64,000 nt of DNA from Rhizorhabdus wittichii RW1 (GTDB lineage Bacteria > Pseudomonadota > Alphaproteobacteria > Sphingomonadales > Sphingomonadaceae), in the NCBI GenBank assembly GCA_000016765.1, contig CP000699.1, positions 2,728,001-2,792,000 of the forward strand. Reading direction: 5' to 3'. The number at the start of each line of letters is the position of its first letter. Positions within the stretch are counted from its first letter, which is position 1. A program made the translations under genes and the position numbers. Positions 52,733-61,505 of this stretch are shown piece by piece. The notes below the pieces were generated by a model. That model was not told the origin of the DNA. It saw nothing but the letters and a program-made list of their open reading frames with translations, and searched no databases.

Positions 52733-52755
52733 TCGGGGCCCGGCCGCCGGCCTGA

Positions 52756-54144
52756 TCAGAGGCCCTCGCCCTCGACCCAATGGGCGTGGCTCAGGCGGCG
52801 GGCGACGGACCAGCTCTGGACCCGGATATCGGGGACGGCGACGATCTCCCAGAAGGCGCCGCGCGTGATCGGGCCGAGCGCGAGCAGGCGCGGATGGGCC
52901 CGCCCTTCCGCGTCGATCGTCTCGGCCTGCGCGGTGACGTCGATGCCGAAGCGGTGCGGATCGGGGCGGACCTGCCCCGCCGCCAGCAGCCCGCGCAGCA
53001 GCGGCTCGCGGGTGCGCAGCAGGTCGCCCTGCGGCCCGGTACAGTTGATCGCGCGCCGCACGACGAGCGGCTCCGCCGCGCCGCCATGGCGGGGCCGCCA
53101 GACGACGGCGAGGTGGCCGTCGCGGGCCTCGACCGCATCGATCTTCCCGGCGACCGCGCGGAGGCGGCCGGCGGCGCGGAGCGCGTCGAGCCGCGCGGCG
53201 ACCTCGGGGGCGAGCCTATGGCGATGGACATCCCACCAGGGCCGCAGATGGCGCAGGAAGCGGGTCTGCTCGGCGAGCGGCGCGGACAACCACATCGCCT
53301 GGGTGTAAGGGCGCAGTTCGTCGACGGCGGCCCGCCAGCCGACTGCGCGAGCGCGCTCGCGCACGAAGCGGACCAGCGCCGATCCGTGCATCGCCGGCTT
53401 CTCCGCCAGCGCCGAGGACGGCATCGCGCCGTCGCCATGGACGCGTGGCGTCAGTCCGCGCCGCGAGATGGCGACGATCCGCCCGCGAAACCCCTGCGCC
53501 TCCAGGCTCAGCACGACGTCGACCATGGTCAGCCCGGTGCCGACGACGAGGACGCTATCCTCCGCGTCCAGCCCCGACGCCAGCGCGCCCGCTTCGGGAC
53601 CAGCCCAGGGATCGGCGACATAGAGATCGGCCGGCAGCGCCGCGACGGCGAAGCCGGGCGGATCGTGCGGCGGCAGGTTGCCGAGCGCGAGCACCGCCGC
53701 GTCGGCGGCCAGCCGCTCCCCGCCGGCGAAACCGACGGTGACGCCGTCGTCGCGCACCGCCAGTTCGATCGCGTCGTCGCGCCGCAGCGCCAGCCGCCCC
53801 GGCGCGGCGCGCATCGTCGCCTGGAGCAGCTCGCCCAGATAGCGGCCATAGTCGCGGCGCGACGCGAAGCTCTGCGGCCGCCCCTTGCCGGCGGCGGCGA
53901 GCCAGCGGACGAAATGGTCGGGATCGTCGGGCAGCGCGCTCATGTTCGCCGCCCGGACGTTGAGGAGATGGGCCTCGTCGGGCGTCGAATAGGCGACGCC
54001 CCGCGCGAAGCTGCCGCGCCGTTCTATCAGTGTGACGCGGGGCCCGTCGTGCCGCAGCAGGTTGATCGCCTGCAAGCTGCCCGAGAACCCCGCGCCGATG
54101 ATCGCGACATGCCCTATGCGCGGCGGCGCGCCCTTATCCGTCAT
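52756..54144 (-). CDS. FAD/NAD(P)-binding protein (PF13454 type)
   Basis: A 462-residue flavoprotein. N-terminal FAD site: HVAIIGAGFSGSLQAINLLRHDGPRVTLIERR, then FARGVAYSTPDEAHLLNVRAANMSALPDDPDHFVRWL, the signature of the NAD_binding_9 group; a second dinucleotide site lies near SVLVVGTGLTMVDVVLSL. It may oxidise a sulfur or nitrogen compound. It starts three bases after the TonB receptor stop and closes the presumed ssu operon. Confidence 0.82.
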   Translation of the reverse strand: MTDKGAPPRIGHVAIIGAGFSGSLQAINLLRHDGPRVTLIERRGSFARGVAYSTPDEAHLLNVRAANMSALPDDPDHFVRWLAAAGKGRPQSFASRRDYGRYLGELLQATMRAAPGRLALRRDDAIELAVRDDGVTVGFAGGERLAADAAVLALGNLPPHDPPGFAVAALPADLYVADPWAGPEAGALASGLDAEDSVLVVGTGLTMVDVVLSLEAQGFRGRIVAISRRGLTPRVHGDGAMPSSALAEKPAMHGSALVRFVRERARAVGWRAAVDELRPYTQAMWLSAPLAEQTRFLRHLRPWWDVHRHRLAPEVAARLDALRAAGRLRAVAGKIDAVEARDGHLAVVWRPRHGGAAEPLVVRRAINCTGPQGDLLRTREPLLRGLLAAGQVRPDPHRFGIDVTAQAETIDAEGRAHPRLLALGPITRGAFWEIVAVPDIRVQSWSVARRLSHAHWVEGEGL

Positions 54145-54147
54145 GCA

Positions 54148-56676
54148 TCAGAATTTGACCGAAACGCGCCCATAATAAAAGCCGCCGCTGAGACCGAACG
54201 GCGCGAAATTGCCATAGGCGCCCGATCCGTCATAGGCGATCAGCCCGTTGCGGTCGGGATAGACGTCGAACAGGTTGTTGGCGCCCGCCGACAGCGTCAC
54301 CCGCTCGCTCAGCTCGTAGCTGACGTCGAGGTCGGTGACCCATTTCGCGCCGAACCGCCGGTCGCCGCTCGCGACGTTGCTCGATTCGACGTAGCTGCCG
54401 TAGCGCGTGACGCGGAGCAGCGCGTGGAAGCGGTCGAGGCTCCAGTCGTTCGACAGCACCAGCTTGGTGCGCGGCAGCGCCGCGACCAGGTCGCGCTGCG
54501 CCTGGCGGCCGAACAGGGTGACGTTGAGCGGCGCGAGCTGCGCCGGATTGTCGATGACCTTCAATATCTTCGTCTTGTTGTAGCTGTAGGCCGCGTTGAG
54601 CCGGAAGCTGCCGAGCCCGGCGGTGCGCACCGTATATTCGGCCACCACGTCGACGCCGCGCGTGCGCGTGTCGATCGCGTTGGTGAAGAATTGCGCGCTG
54701 TCGACATTGGCGACGCCGTTGGCGATCAGGATGTCGCGGATCGCGGTGCCGCCGTTGGAGGCCGTGCCGAGGAACTCGGTCTTGACGATGCGGTCGTCGA
54801 CCCGGATCTGATAGGCGTCGACGGTCAGCCGCGCCGGCCCCCGCTCGAAGGTGAAGCCGCCGGTGAAGTTGAGCGACTTTTCGGGCTTGAGCGCCTTCGC
54901 CCCCAGCGCCAGCGCGGCGATGCTGTTGACCGGCAGGAATTTGGAGATGGTGCTGACCCGGTTGTTGCCGATCACCGTCACCGTGTTCTGCGTCGTCGAG
55001 AAGGCGGTCTGCGCCAGCGACGGCGCGCGGAAGCCGGTGTTGACGCCGCCGCGCAGCGCGAAGCCGGGGGCGATCTCGTAGCGGGTCGAGAATTTGCCCG
55101 ACACGGTGTCGCCCGCGCTGTCGTCATAATGCTCGAACCGCCCCGCCACGCCGACGAACCAGCCCCTGGTGATGCTGGTCGACAGGTCGACATAGGCGGC
55201 CAGGTTGTTGCGGCTGATCGAGCTCTGGTCGGCCGGCGAGGTGCCGGTGAAGGAGACCAGCCCCGGCGACGGCGATCGCCCGCCATAGAGCTGTCCGAAG
55301 GGGGTGCCGTCGGCCGGGATCACATAGCCGCCGTCGCGATAGCTGTCGGGCTCCCCGGCGATGTTCTGGAACTTCTCCCAGCGATGCTCGACGCCGACCG
55401 CGACCGACAGCGGCTCGGCCAGGCCGATGTCGTAGTCGCGGCTGAGATCGACATTGTTGACCCACAGCGCCTGGACCTGCTTGCCCATGAAGAAGCTGGT
55501 CTTGCTCGACGGCCCGAGCGAGGGGTTGAGCGTGCCGACCGCGCCGAGCCGGACATGGTCGCGGCCATAGCTCGACGAGACGTCGAAGTCCCAGGCGCCG
55601 ATCGTCCCCTTCAGGCCCAGCGTCCCCTGCCCGTCCCATTCGCGGATGCGCCGGCGCGCCTGGAAGCCCGACGGATAGACCTGCGGCAGCACGGTCTGGC
55701 CCTGGACGTTGGCGAGGCCGCCATAGCCGGTCGGCGCGGCGAAGGCCGAGCCGCGCTTGTCGTCGATGTCGCGATAGCTGAGCGTCGAGAAGCCGTAGAG
55801 CTTGAGCGCGTCGCCGACCGGCAGCTCGGCGTTGAGCGAGCCGTTGATGATCTTGTCGCGGTTCGACCGGCCATAGCCGCCGGCGATCAGGTGATCGGCA
55901 TTGGCCTCGCGCGGGTCGGGCGCGCCGTTGATGAAGGGGTAGATATAGGGCACCGGCTCGGCCGAGCTGTCGGCGCGGTCGTGATATTTGCCCTCGACCG
56001 CGAAGCGGACGAAGCCGCCGTCGCCGATCCGCGTGCCATAGCCGATCTGCTGCTGGAGCAGCGCGCCGCCCTTCTCGTAGAGCTGCCCGGCGGTCGAGCT
56101 GAACTCGCCGCCCTCGGGCGAATCGTCGAGGATGATGTTGATCACGCCGGAGATCGCGTCCGATCCATATTGGGCGGCGGCGCCGTCGCGCAGCACCTCG
56201 ATCCGGCCGACCGCGTTGGTCGGGATCAGGTCGATGTCGACCGGCGTCGAGCCGCCCGAGATGCGCGAGAGGTTGTTGATCAGCGAGGTGGTGTGCCGCC
56301 GCTTGCCGTTGACCAGCACCAGCAGATAGTCGCCCGACAGGCCCCGGATCGAGATCGGCCGCACGCTGGCGGACGTGCCGCCGCCGCCGAGCGCGGGCAT
56401 GGTCAGCGACGGCACGATCTGGCCGAGCACCTCCTTCAGGCCGGTGCGCCCGGTCGCCTTCAACTCGGCCGGCTCGATCACGTCGATCGGCACCGGGCTG
56501 TCGGCGACGGTGCGGACGCTGCGGCTGCGGGTGCCGGTGACGATGATCGTCCCGCCGTCCGCCGCCGCGTCGTCGGCGGGCGGCGCGACGATGTCGGCGG
56601 GCGCTTCGGCCGCGACGGCCAGGGCAGGGGTGGCGAGGGCCAGCGCCGCGGCGCCGGTCAGGAGGATGGTCTTCAT
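54148..56676 (-). CDS. TonB-dependent receptor of the ssu region
   Basis: An 842-residue receptor. It has a signal peptide (TILLTGAAALALATPALAVA), a TonB box region near GTIIVTGTRSRSVRTVADSPV and the long-plug layout LRDGAAAQYGSDAISGVINIILDDSPEGG of the OMC-type receptors. The barrel ends YYGRVSVKF. ATG 56676 is chosen over a TTG at 56691. It follows SsuA by about 100 bp and may bring organosulfur compounds through the outer membrane. Confidence 0.9.
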   Translation of the reverse strand: MKTILLTGAAALALATPALAVAAEAPADIVAPPADDAAADGGTIIVTGTRSRSVRTVADSPVPIDVIEPAELKATGRTGLKEVLGQIVPSLTMPALGGGGTSASVRPISIRGLSGDYLLVLVNGKRRHTTSLINNLSRISGGSTPVDIDLIPTNAVGRIEVLRDGAAAQYGSDAISGVINIILDDSPEGGEFSSTAGQLYEKGGALLQQQIGYGTRIGDGGFVRFAVEGKYHDRADSSAEPVPYIYPFINGAPDPREANADHLIAGGYGRSNRDKIINGSLNAELPVGDALKLYGFSTLSYRDIDDKRGSAFAAPTGYGGLANVQGQTVLPQVYPSGFQARRRIREWDGQGTLGLKGTIGAWDFDVSSSYGRDHVRLGAVGTLNPSLGPSSKTSFFMGKQVQALWVNNVDLSRDYDIGLAEPLSVAVGVEHRWEKFQNIAGEPDSYRDGGYVIPADGTPFGQLYGGRSPSPGLVSFTGTSPADQSSISRNNLAAYVDLSTSITRGWFVGVAGRFEHYDDSAGDTVSGKFSTRYEIAPGFALRGGVNTGFRAPSLAQTAFSTTQNTVTVIGNNRVSTISKFLPVNSIAALALGAKALKPEKSLNFTGGFTFERGPARLTVDAYQIRVDDRIVKTEFLGTASNGGTAIRDILIANGVANVDSAQFFTNAIDTRTRGVDVVAEYTVRTAGLGSFRLNAAYSYNKTKILKVIDNPAQLAPLNVTLFGRQAQRDLVAALPRTKLVLSNDWSLDRFHALLRVTRYGSYVESSNVASGDRRFGAKWVTDLDVSYELSERVTLSAGANNLFDVYPDRNGLIAYDGSGAYGNFAPFGLSGGFYYGRVSVKF

Positions 56677-56778
56677 GTGTCTTGTCCCCAATCTGCGTGC
56701 TGTCGGGGCGCACGCCGCCTCTCCCCGAAGCCCCTCGGCTTCGCGGTCGTCGGCCCCTGTTGGTTGGCTGGAGGTCGT

Positions 56779-57735
56779 CTAGTTCGCTGCCGCGACCTTC
56801 CCGGTGAAGAATGACCGGTCGAACCCGTCGGCCAGGGCGCGGTCGCCCTTGACGGCGCCGGCCGTCTGGAAATCGTCGAGCACCTGCCGCTGCTCCGCGA
56901 TCAGCGCATCGTCGATCGGCACCAGGGTGCGCGCGTTCTTGAGCGCGTAATCGCGCGCGATCTCGATCGGCAGGCCGGTCTCGCGGGCGAGCACCACGCC
57001 ATAGGGGCCGGGATTCGCCCGCGCCCAGGCGAGCGCCTTCGCCTCGCGCTTGAGGAAATCGGCGAGGATCGCCGGCTTGGCGCGGATCGCCGCCTCATTG
57101 GCGACGTCGAAGCCATAGCCCTTCACCAGGTCGTGCCCGTCGGCGATCGTGCGGGCCCCCTCCTTGAAGGCGGGGAGCAGATAGGGCGCCCAGGTCGCCC
57201 AGCCGTCGATCGCGCCCGAGCTGAACGCGGCCTTGGCGTCGCCCGGCGACAGGAAGACGAAGCTCACCCAGTCGGGCGGCAGCTTCGCCTGCTGTAGCGC
57301 CCGGATCACCAGATAATGGCCGACCGAGCCGCGCGTCGTCGCGATCTTGCGCCCTTTCAGGTCGGCGAGCGAGCGGACGGGCGACCCCTTCGGCACGACC
57401 AGCGCGAGCGCGCCGACCGGCCGTTCATCGACGAACTGCGCGCCCACCGCCTTGATCCGGCTGCCGCTCTGATAGGCGAAGATGAAAGGCGCGTCGCCGA
57501 CCACCCCGACGTCGACCGCGCCGCCGCCGATCGCCTCCAGCAGGTGCTGGGCCGCCGGGAATTCGGACCATTCGACCCGGTAGGGCGCGCCTTCCAGCGC
57601 GCCGCTGGCGAGCAGCACCGCCTTGGTGCCGCCGCGCTGGCTGCCGACGTGGAGCACGGTCGTGTCGTCGCCGGCGCCCCGGCCGCAGGCCGCGAGCGCC
57701 AGCAGGGCGGCGAGGGCGAGCGCTACCTGCTTCAC
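56779..57735 (-). CDS. ssuA: Sulfonate ABC transporter substrate-binding lipoprotein
   Basis: A 318-residue binding protein for aliphatic sulfonates. The lipobox lies in LLALAACG at residues 14-21. NMT1/THI5-like fold marks: GAVDVGVVGDAPFIFAYQSG, ALALVVPKGSPVRSLADLKGRKIATTRGSVGHYLV and DGWATWAPYL. It starts with GTG at 57735, overlapping the SsuD stop as GTGA. It delivers sulfonates to the SsuBC pump. Confidence 0.88.
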   Translation of the reverse strand: MKQVALALAALLALAACGRGAGDDTTVLHVGSQRGGTKAVLLASGALEGAPYRVEWSEFPAAQHLLEAIGGGAVDVGVVGDAPFIFAYQSGSRIKAVGAQFVDERPVGALALVVPKGSPVRSLADLKGRKIATTRGSVGHYLVIRALQQAKLPPDWVSFVFLSPGDAKAAFSSGAIDGWATWAPYLLPAFKEGARTIADGHDLVKGYGFDVANEAAIRAKPAILADFLKREAKALAWARANPGPYGVVLARETGLPIEIARDYALKNARTLVPIDDALIAEQRQVLDDFQTAGAVKGDRALADGFDRSFFTGKVAAAN

Positions 57736-58826
57736 GCGACCGCCTTTTCCTCGCCGCGCTCGGCGTCGCGCCGCGCCACCCGCTCATGGACCAGCGGCAG
57801 CAGCTCGCGGCCATATTGGATCGCGTCGCCGAGCGGATCGAAGCCGCGGATCAGGAAATGATCGATGCCGAGGTCGTAATAGTCGATCAGCGCGTCGGCG
57901 ACCTGCTCGGGCGTGCCGACCAGCCCGGTCGAGTTGCCCTGCGCGCCCGCGACGGCGGCGAGCCCGGTCCACAGCCTTTTGTCGGCGCGATAGCCGGCGC
58001 GCGCGGTCTGCAGCAGCCGCTGCGACCCGGCGTTGGGCGGCGCATGGTCGCTGGTCGCGACCGCGTTGCGCTCGCGGATCTCGCGGACGATTGCGACGAT
58101 CTCGTCGGCGCGCTTCCACGCCGCCTCCTCGGTATCGGCGAGGATCGGCCGCAGCGACAGCGAGAAGCCGGGCCGGCGGCCATAGCGCGCGGCCGAGGCG
58201 CGGATCGTGGCGACCGCCTCGCGCACCTGCTCCTGCGTCTCGCCCCACAGCGCGTAGACGTCGGCATGGCGGCCGGCGACGTCGATCGCCTCGGGCGAGG
58301 AGCCGCCAAAGAAGACCGGCAGGTTCTGCGGCTTCACCGCCGCGAAGCCCTGGCGGATGCGGTAGAAGTCGCCGTCATGGTCGAACGGCGTCTCGGCGGT
58401 CCATTCGCGGCGCAGCACCGTCAGATATTCGTCGGTGCGGGCATAGCGCTGCGCCTTGTGCGAGTCGTCGCCGTCCTTGGCCATCTCCGCGTCGGCGCCG
58501 CCGGTGATGATGTGGACCGCGACGCGCCCACCCGACAGCTGGTCGAGCGTCGCGAGCTGGCGCGCGGCGACGGTCGGCTGGGTGAAGCCGGGGCGGTGCG
58601 CGATCAGGAAGCCGAGCCGGGTGGTGATCGCCGCCGCGTGCGCCGCGACGATCTGGCTTTCGGGGCTGTTCGATCCGAACGGGATCAGGACGCGGTCGAA
58701 GCCGCCTTCCTCCTGCGCCCTGGCCGCCGCCTCGACATAGTCCTTGTCGAGCGCGCGGATCTGGCGAAGGCTATGGATCTCGCTCTCATTGTTGAAACCG
58801 ATATAGCCGATGAACTTGACGGGCAT
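57732..58826 (-). CDS. ssuD: FMNH2-dependent alkanesulfonate monooxygenase
   Basis: A 364-residue luciferase-like monooxygenase that releases sulfite from alkanesulfonates using FMNH2 and oxygen. Typical segments: FDRVLIPFGSNSPESQIVAAHAA, GFLIAHRPGFTQPTVAARQLATLDQLSGGRVAVHIITGG and FFGGSSPEAIDVAGRHADVYALWGET. ATG 58826 follows GGAGG. The flavin reductase SsuE is not in the window. It lies between ssuB and ssuA. Confidence 0.92.
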   Translation of the reverse strand: MPVKFIGYIGFNNESEIHSLRQIRALDKDYVEAAARAQEEGGFDRVLIPFGSNSPESQIVAAHAAAITTRLGFLIAHRPGFTQPTVAARQLATLDQLSGGRVAVHIITGGADAEMAKDGDDSHKAQRYARTDEYLTVLRREWTAETPFDHDGDFYRIRQGFAAVKPQNLPVFFGGSSPEAIDVAGRHADVYALWGETQEQVREAVATIRASAARYGRRPGFSLSLRPILADTEEAAWKRADEIVAIVREIRERNAVATSDHAPPNAGSQRLLQTARAGYRADKRLWTGLAAVAGAQGNSTGLVGTPEQVADALIDYYDLGIDHFLIRGFDPLGDAIQYGRELLPLVHERVARRDAERGEEKAVA

Positions 58827-58877
58827 GGATGCCTCCTTGGCGGGACGATCAAAGGGTTGAAGGGAGGGCGGGCGCGG

Positions 58878-59663
58878 TCATTCGGCCGCTTCGAGCAGGC
58901 CGGCGCCGCCACCGGCGACCGCGTCGGCATAGGAACCGCTCGGCGCGGTGACGCCGAGATGGGCGAGCAGCCGGCGGCGCAGGTCGCGCACGCTGGCGGT
59001 GCGCCGGCCGCGCTCGGCCTCGATCCGCTCCTCGGCGACGAACCGCCCCTTGGCGAGCACCAGCACCCGGTCGGCGAGCGCGATCGCCTCGTCGACGTCG
59101 TGCGTCACCAGCAGCACGGCGGGCCGGTGCGCGCGCCACAGGTTGAGCACCAACTCGTGCATCCGCAGCCGGGTGAGCGCGTCGAGCGCCGCGAAGGGTT
59201 CGTCGAGCAGCAGCAGTTGCGGCTCGCGGACCAGCGCGCGGGCGAGCGCGGTGCGCTGCGCCTCGCCGCCCGACAGGGTCAGCGGCCAGGCGTCGACGCG
59301 GTGCGACAGGCCGACCTCGGCCAGCGCCGCCTCCGCCCGTTCCCGCGCGCGCCGGCCGGGCAGGCCGAGCACGACGTTCTTCCACACCCGCTTCCACGGC
59401 AGCAGGCGCGAATCCTGGAAGACGACGGCGCGCGCGCTCGGGATCGTCACGTCCTGGCCGTCGGCCTGGTCGAGATTGGCGAGGGTGCGCAGCAGCGTCG
59501 TCTTGCCGCTGCCCGAATGGCCGAGCAGCGCGACGAACTCGCCGGGCGCGATGTCGAGGTCGAGCCCGTCGATGACGACCGTCTCGCCGAAGGCGCGGGA
59601 GAAGCCGCGCAGCCGCACGACGGGCTGGAGCTGGCCGACGCGGGGGAACAGGGACACGGTCAT
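58878..59663 (-). CDS. ssuB: Sulfonate ABC transporter ATP-binding protein
   Basis: A 261-residue ATPase: Walker A GHSGSGKTTLLRTL, signature LSGGEAQRTALARAL, Walker B LLLLDEPFAAL, switch His in LLVTHDVDEAIAL. It powers sulfonate import with SsuC. ATG 59663 starts three bases after the ssuC stop. Confidence 0.93.
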   Translation of the reverse strand: MTVSLFPRVGQLQPVVRLRGFSRAFGETVVIDGLDLDIAPGEFVALLGHSGSGKTTLLRTLANLDQADGQDVTIPSARAVVFQDSRLLPWKRVWKNVVLGLPGRRARERAEAALAEVGLSHRVDAWPLTLSGGEAQRTALARALVREPQLLLLDEPFAALDALTRLRMHELVLNLWRAHRPAVLLVTHDVDEAIALADRVLVLAKGRFVAEERIEAERGRRTASVRDLRRRLLAHLGVTAPSGSYADAVAGGGAGLLEAAE

Positions 59664-59666
59664 GGA

Positions 59667-60467
59667 TCAGGCCTCCACCAGCTTGGGGCGCCAGGCGAGC
59701 GCGCGGGTTTCGACGATGCGGACGAGCAGGTCGGCGGCGAGTCCGAGCAGCGCGTAGACCATCAGGCAGACGACGATGATGTCGGTGCGCATGAAGTCGC
59801 GGGCGTTGTTGACGAGGAAGCCGAGCCCGGCGCTGGCGTTGATCTGCTCGGCGATGACCAGCATGACGATCGAGATGGTCAGCGCGTAGCGCAGCCCGAC
59901 CAGCAGCGAGGGCAGCGCGCCCGGCAGGATGACGTGGACGATGAGCTGCCGGCGCGTGAGGCCGAAGCTCAGCGCGCCTTCGACCAGCCTTTTGTCGACG
60001 CCGCGGATGCCGTTGTAGAGGTTGAGGTAGAGCGGGAACATCGCGGCGAAGGCGATCAGCGCGATCTTCGGGGTCTCGCCGATCCCGAACCAGACGATGA
60101 ACAAGGGCGCCAGCGCCACCACCGGGATCGTCCGCTTGATCTGCATCAGCGGATCGACCAGCGCCTCGCCCTGGCGCGACAGGCCGGCGACCAGCCCCAG
60201 CGACACGCCCAGCGCGACGCCGATGCCGAGCCCCGACACGACCCGCCAGAAGGACACCGCCAGGTTCGACGGCAGCTCCCCCGAGCGGATCATCGCGAAC
60301 AGCGTCGCCAGCACGGCCGAGGGCGCCGCCAGCGTGTGGCCGGGGATCAGCCCGGCGCGCGACGCCGCCTCCCACAGCAACAGCAGCAGGATCGGCGATA
60401 GCCAGCGCGATCGCAGCAAGGCCGCGACGATCGACGGGCGCGGGACGGAGGGGACGGAACGGGTCAT
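59667..60467 (-). CDS. ssuC: Sulfonate ABC transporter permease
   Basis: A 266-residue inner-membrane permease with about six helices and the EAA loop (EGALSFGLTRRQLIVHVILPGALPSLLVGLRYAL). Start is ATG 60467 (MTRSVPSVP); a TTG at 60485 falls inside the operator dyad. It leads the operon ssuC-ssuB-ssuD-ssuA-receptor-flavoprotein. Confidence 0.92.
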   Translation of the reverse strand: MTRSVPSVPRPSIVAALLRSRWLSPILLLLLWEAASRAGLIPGHTLAAPSAVLATLFAMIRSGELPSNLAVSFWRVVSGLGIGVALGVSLGLVAGLSRQGEALVDPLMQIKRTIPVVALAPLFIVWFGIGETPKIALIAFAAMFPLYLNLYNGIRGVDKRLVEGALSFGLTRRQLIVHVILPGALPSLLVGLRYALTISIVMLVIAEQINASAGLGFLVNNARDFMRTDIIVVCLMVYALLGLAADLLVRIVETRALAWRPKLVEA

Positions 60468-60484
60468 GCCGTCAGCCTCGGCCA

Positions 60485-60509
60485 AAACTCTATCGATTCA
60501 ATAGAGTTT
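60485..60509. promoter_or_regulatory. Perfect dyad upstream of ssuC (likely LysR operator)
   Basis: AAACTCTAT and its exact reverse complement ATAGAGTTT are separated by seven bases, 18 bp before the ssuC start in the divergent region with the LysR gene. The arms contain a T-N11-A frame. A/T-rich DNA continues to 60535. Confidence 0.6.
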
Positions 60510-60560
60510 AGCTGCTAAGACCTATTAGTATTGCTTCACCGGAGATCGGAAAGCCTGGAA

Positions 60561-60582
60561 ATCCGGGATTTTCGTCCCGGAT
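60561..60582 (+). other. Hairpin in the LysR leader
   Basis: ATCCGGGA, six-base loop TTTTCG, TCCCGGAT: perfect 8-bp stem about 70 bp before the LysR start, with no T run after it. It may be a leader structure or a remnant of a repeat. Confidence 0.35.
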
Positions 60583-60652
60583 CGGGCAGGCCTGACAGAA
60601 AGGCTTTAGGGCCTGAAAGCTGTGCTGCCTGCTTCCTGGAAAAGGATGGGAA

Positions 60653-61489
60653 ATGGCCGTCAACCTGCCGACCAACATGCTCCGCAGCTTCGTCGCGATC
60701 GTCGACGCGGGATCGATGCTCAACGCGGCCGAGCGGGTGTTCGTGACGCAGAGCGCGCTCAGCCTGCAGATCAAGCGGCTCGAGGAGCTGGTGCAGAAGC
60801 CGCTCTTCCACCGCGAGGGCCGCCGCCTCGCGCTCACCGCGGCGGGCGAGTTGCTGCTCGGCTATGCGCGCCGGGTGCTGGCGCTGCATGACGAGGCGCT
60901 GGCGGCGGTGACGGCGGGGCAGTTCGCCGGGCCGGTGCGGGTCGGCATGGTCCAGGACTTCGCCGACCTGCTGCTCTCGGGGCTGCTCGCCCGCTTCTCC
61001 GAACTCCACGCCGACGCGCAGATCTTCGCGCGGGTGGCGGGGACCGCCGAACTGCAGGAGATGCTGGCGCGCGGGCAGCTCGACCTGCTGATCGGCTATG
61101 CCGCGCCGGGCGACGCCCATGCGGTGCGCACCGCGCCGAGCATCTGGTTCGGCGACGACGCGCTGACCCTGAAGGCCGAACTGCCGCTGGCCGTGCTCGA
61201 AAAGCCCTGCCGCTTCCGCGAGGCGGCGATCGCCGCGCTCGACGCGGCGGGACGGCCGTGGCGGATCGCGGTCGAGACGCCGAACCTGTCGACGCTGCGC
61301 GCCGCGATCGCCTCCGGCCTGGGGGTCAGCAGCCGGACCGGGCTGTTCCTGCGCGACCTTCCGGCCGTCACACCCGGCCTGCTGCCGCCGCTGCCCGACG
61401 TGGCGTGCATCGTCGCCCGGGCGCAGCCCGATCGCGCGGCGGCGGGCCATCTGCACGAACTGGCGGTGGAGCTGATCGCCGGCCTCTGA
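60653..61489 (+). CDS. LysR-family regulator of the ssu operon
   Basis: A 278-residue LysR-type protein. HTH: MLNAAERVFVTQSALSLQIKRLEEL; C-terminal domain to residue 278. The C-terminal domain is somewhat short for the family. It is divergent from ssuC with a dyad between, so it likely activates sulfonate use when sulfate is scarce, as Cbl does in E. coli; this is by analogy. Confidence 0.87.
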   Translation: MAVNLPTNMLRSFVAIVDAGSMLNAAERVFVTQSALSLQIKRLEELVQKPLFHREGRRLALTAAGELLLGYARRVLALHDEALAAVTAGQFAGPVRVGMVQDFADLLLSGLLARFSELHADAQIFARVAGTAELQEMLARGQLDLLIGYAAPGDAHAVRTAPSIWFGDDALTLKAELPLAVLEKPCRFREAAIAALDAAGRPWRIAVETPNLSTLRAAIASGLGVSSRTGLFLRDLPAVTPGLLPPLPDVACIVARAQPDRAAAGHLHELAVELIAGL

Positions 61490-61505
61490 TCCGGACCGGC
61501 TTCGA

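Noticed and set aside
52780-56814. 1344-codon open frame on the plus strand
   Set aside because: Runs antisense to the flavoprotein, TonB receptor and part of ssuA; composition is Arg/Ala/Gly/Asp-rich with no motif. A codon-bias shadow.
57786-60401. 871-codon plus-strand open frame
   Set aside because: Antisense to ssuD, ssuB and ssuC; rich in Arg, Gln, Asp without any recognisable domain.
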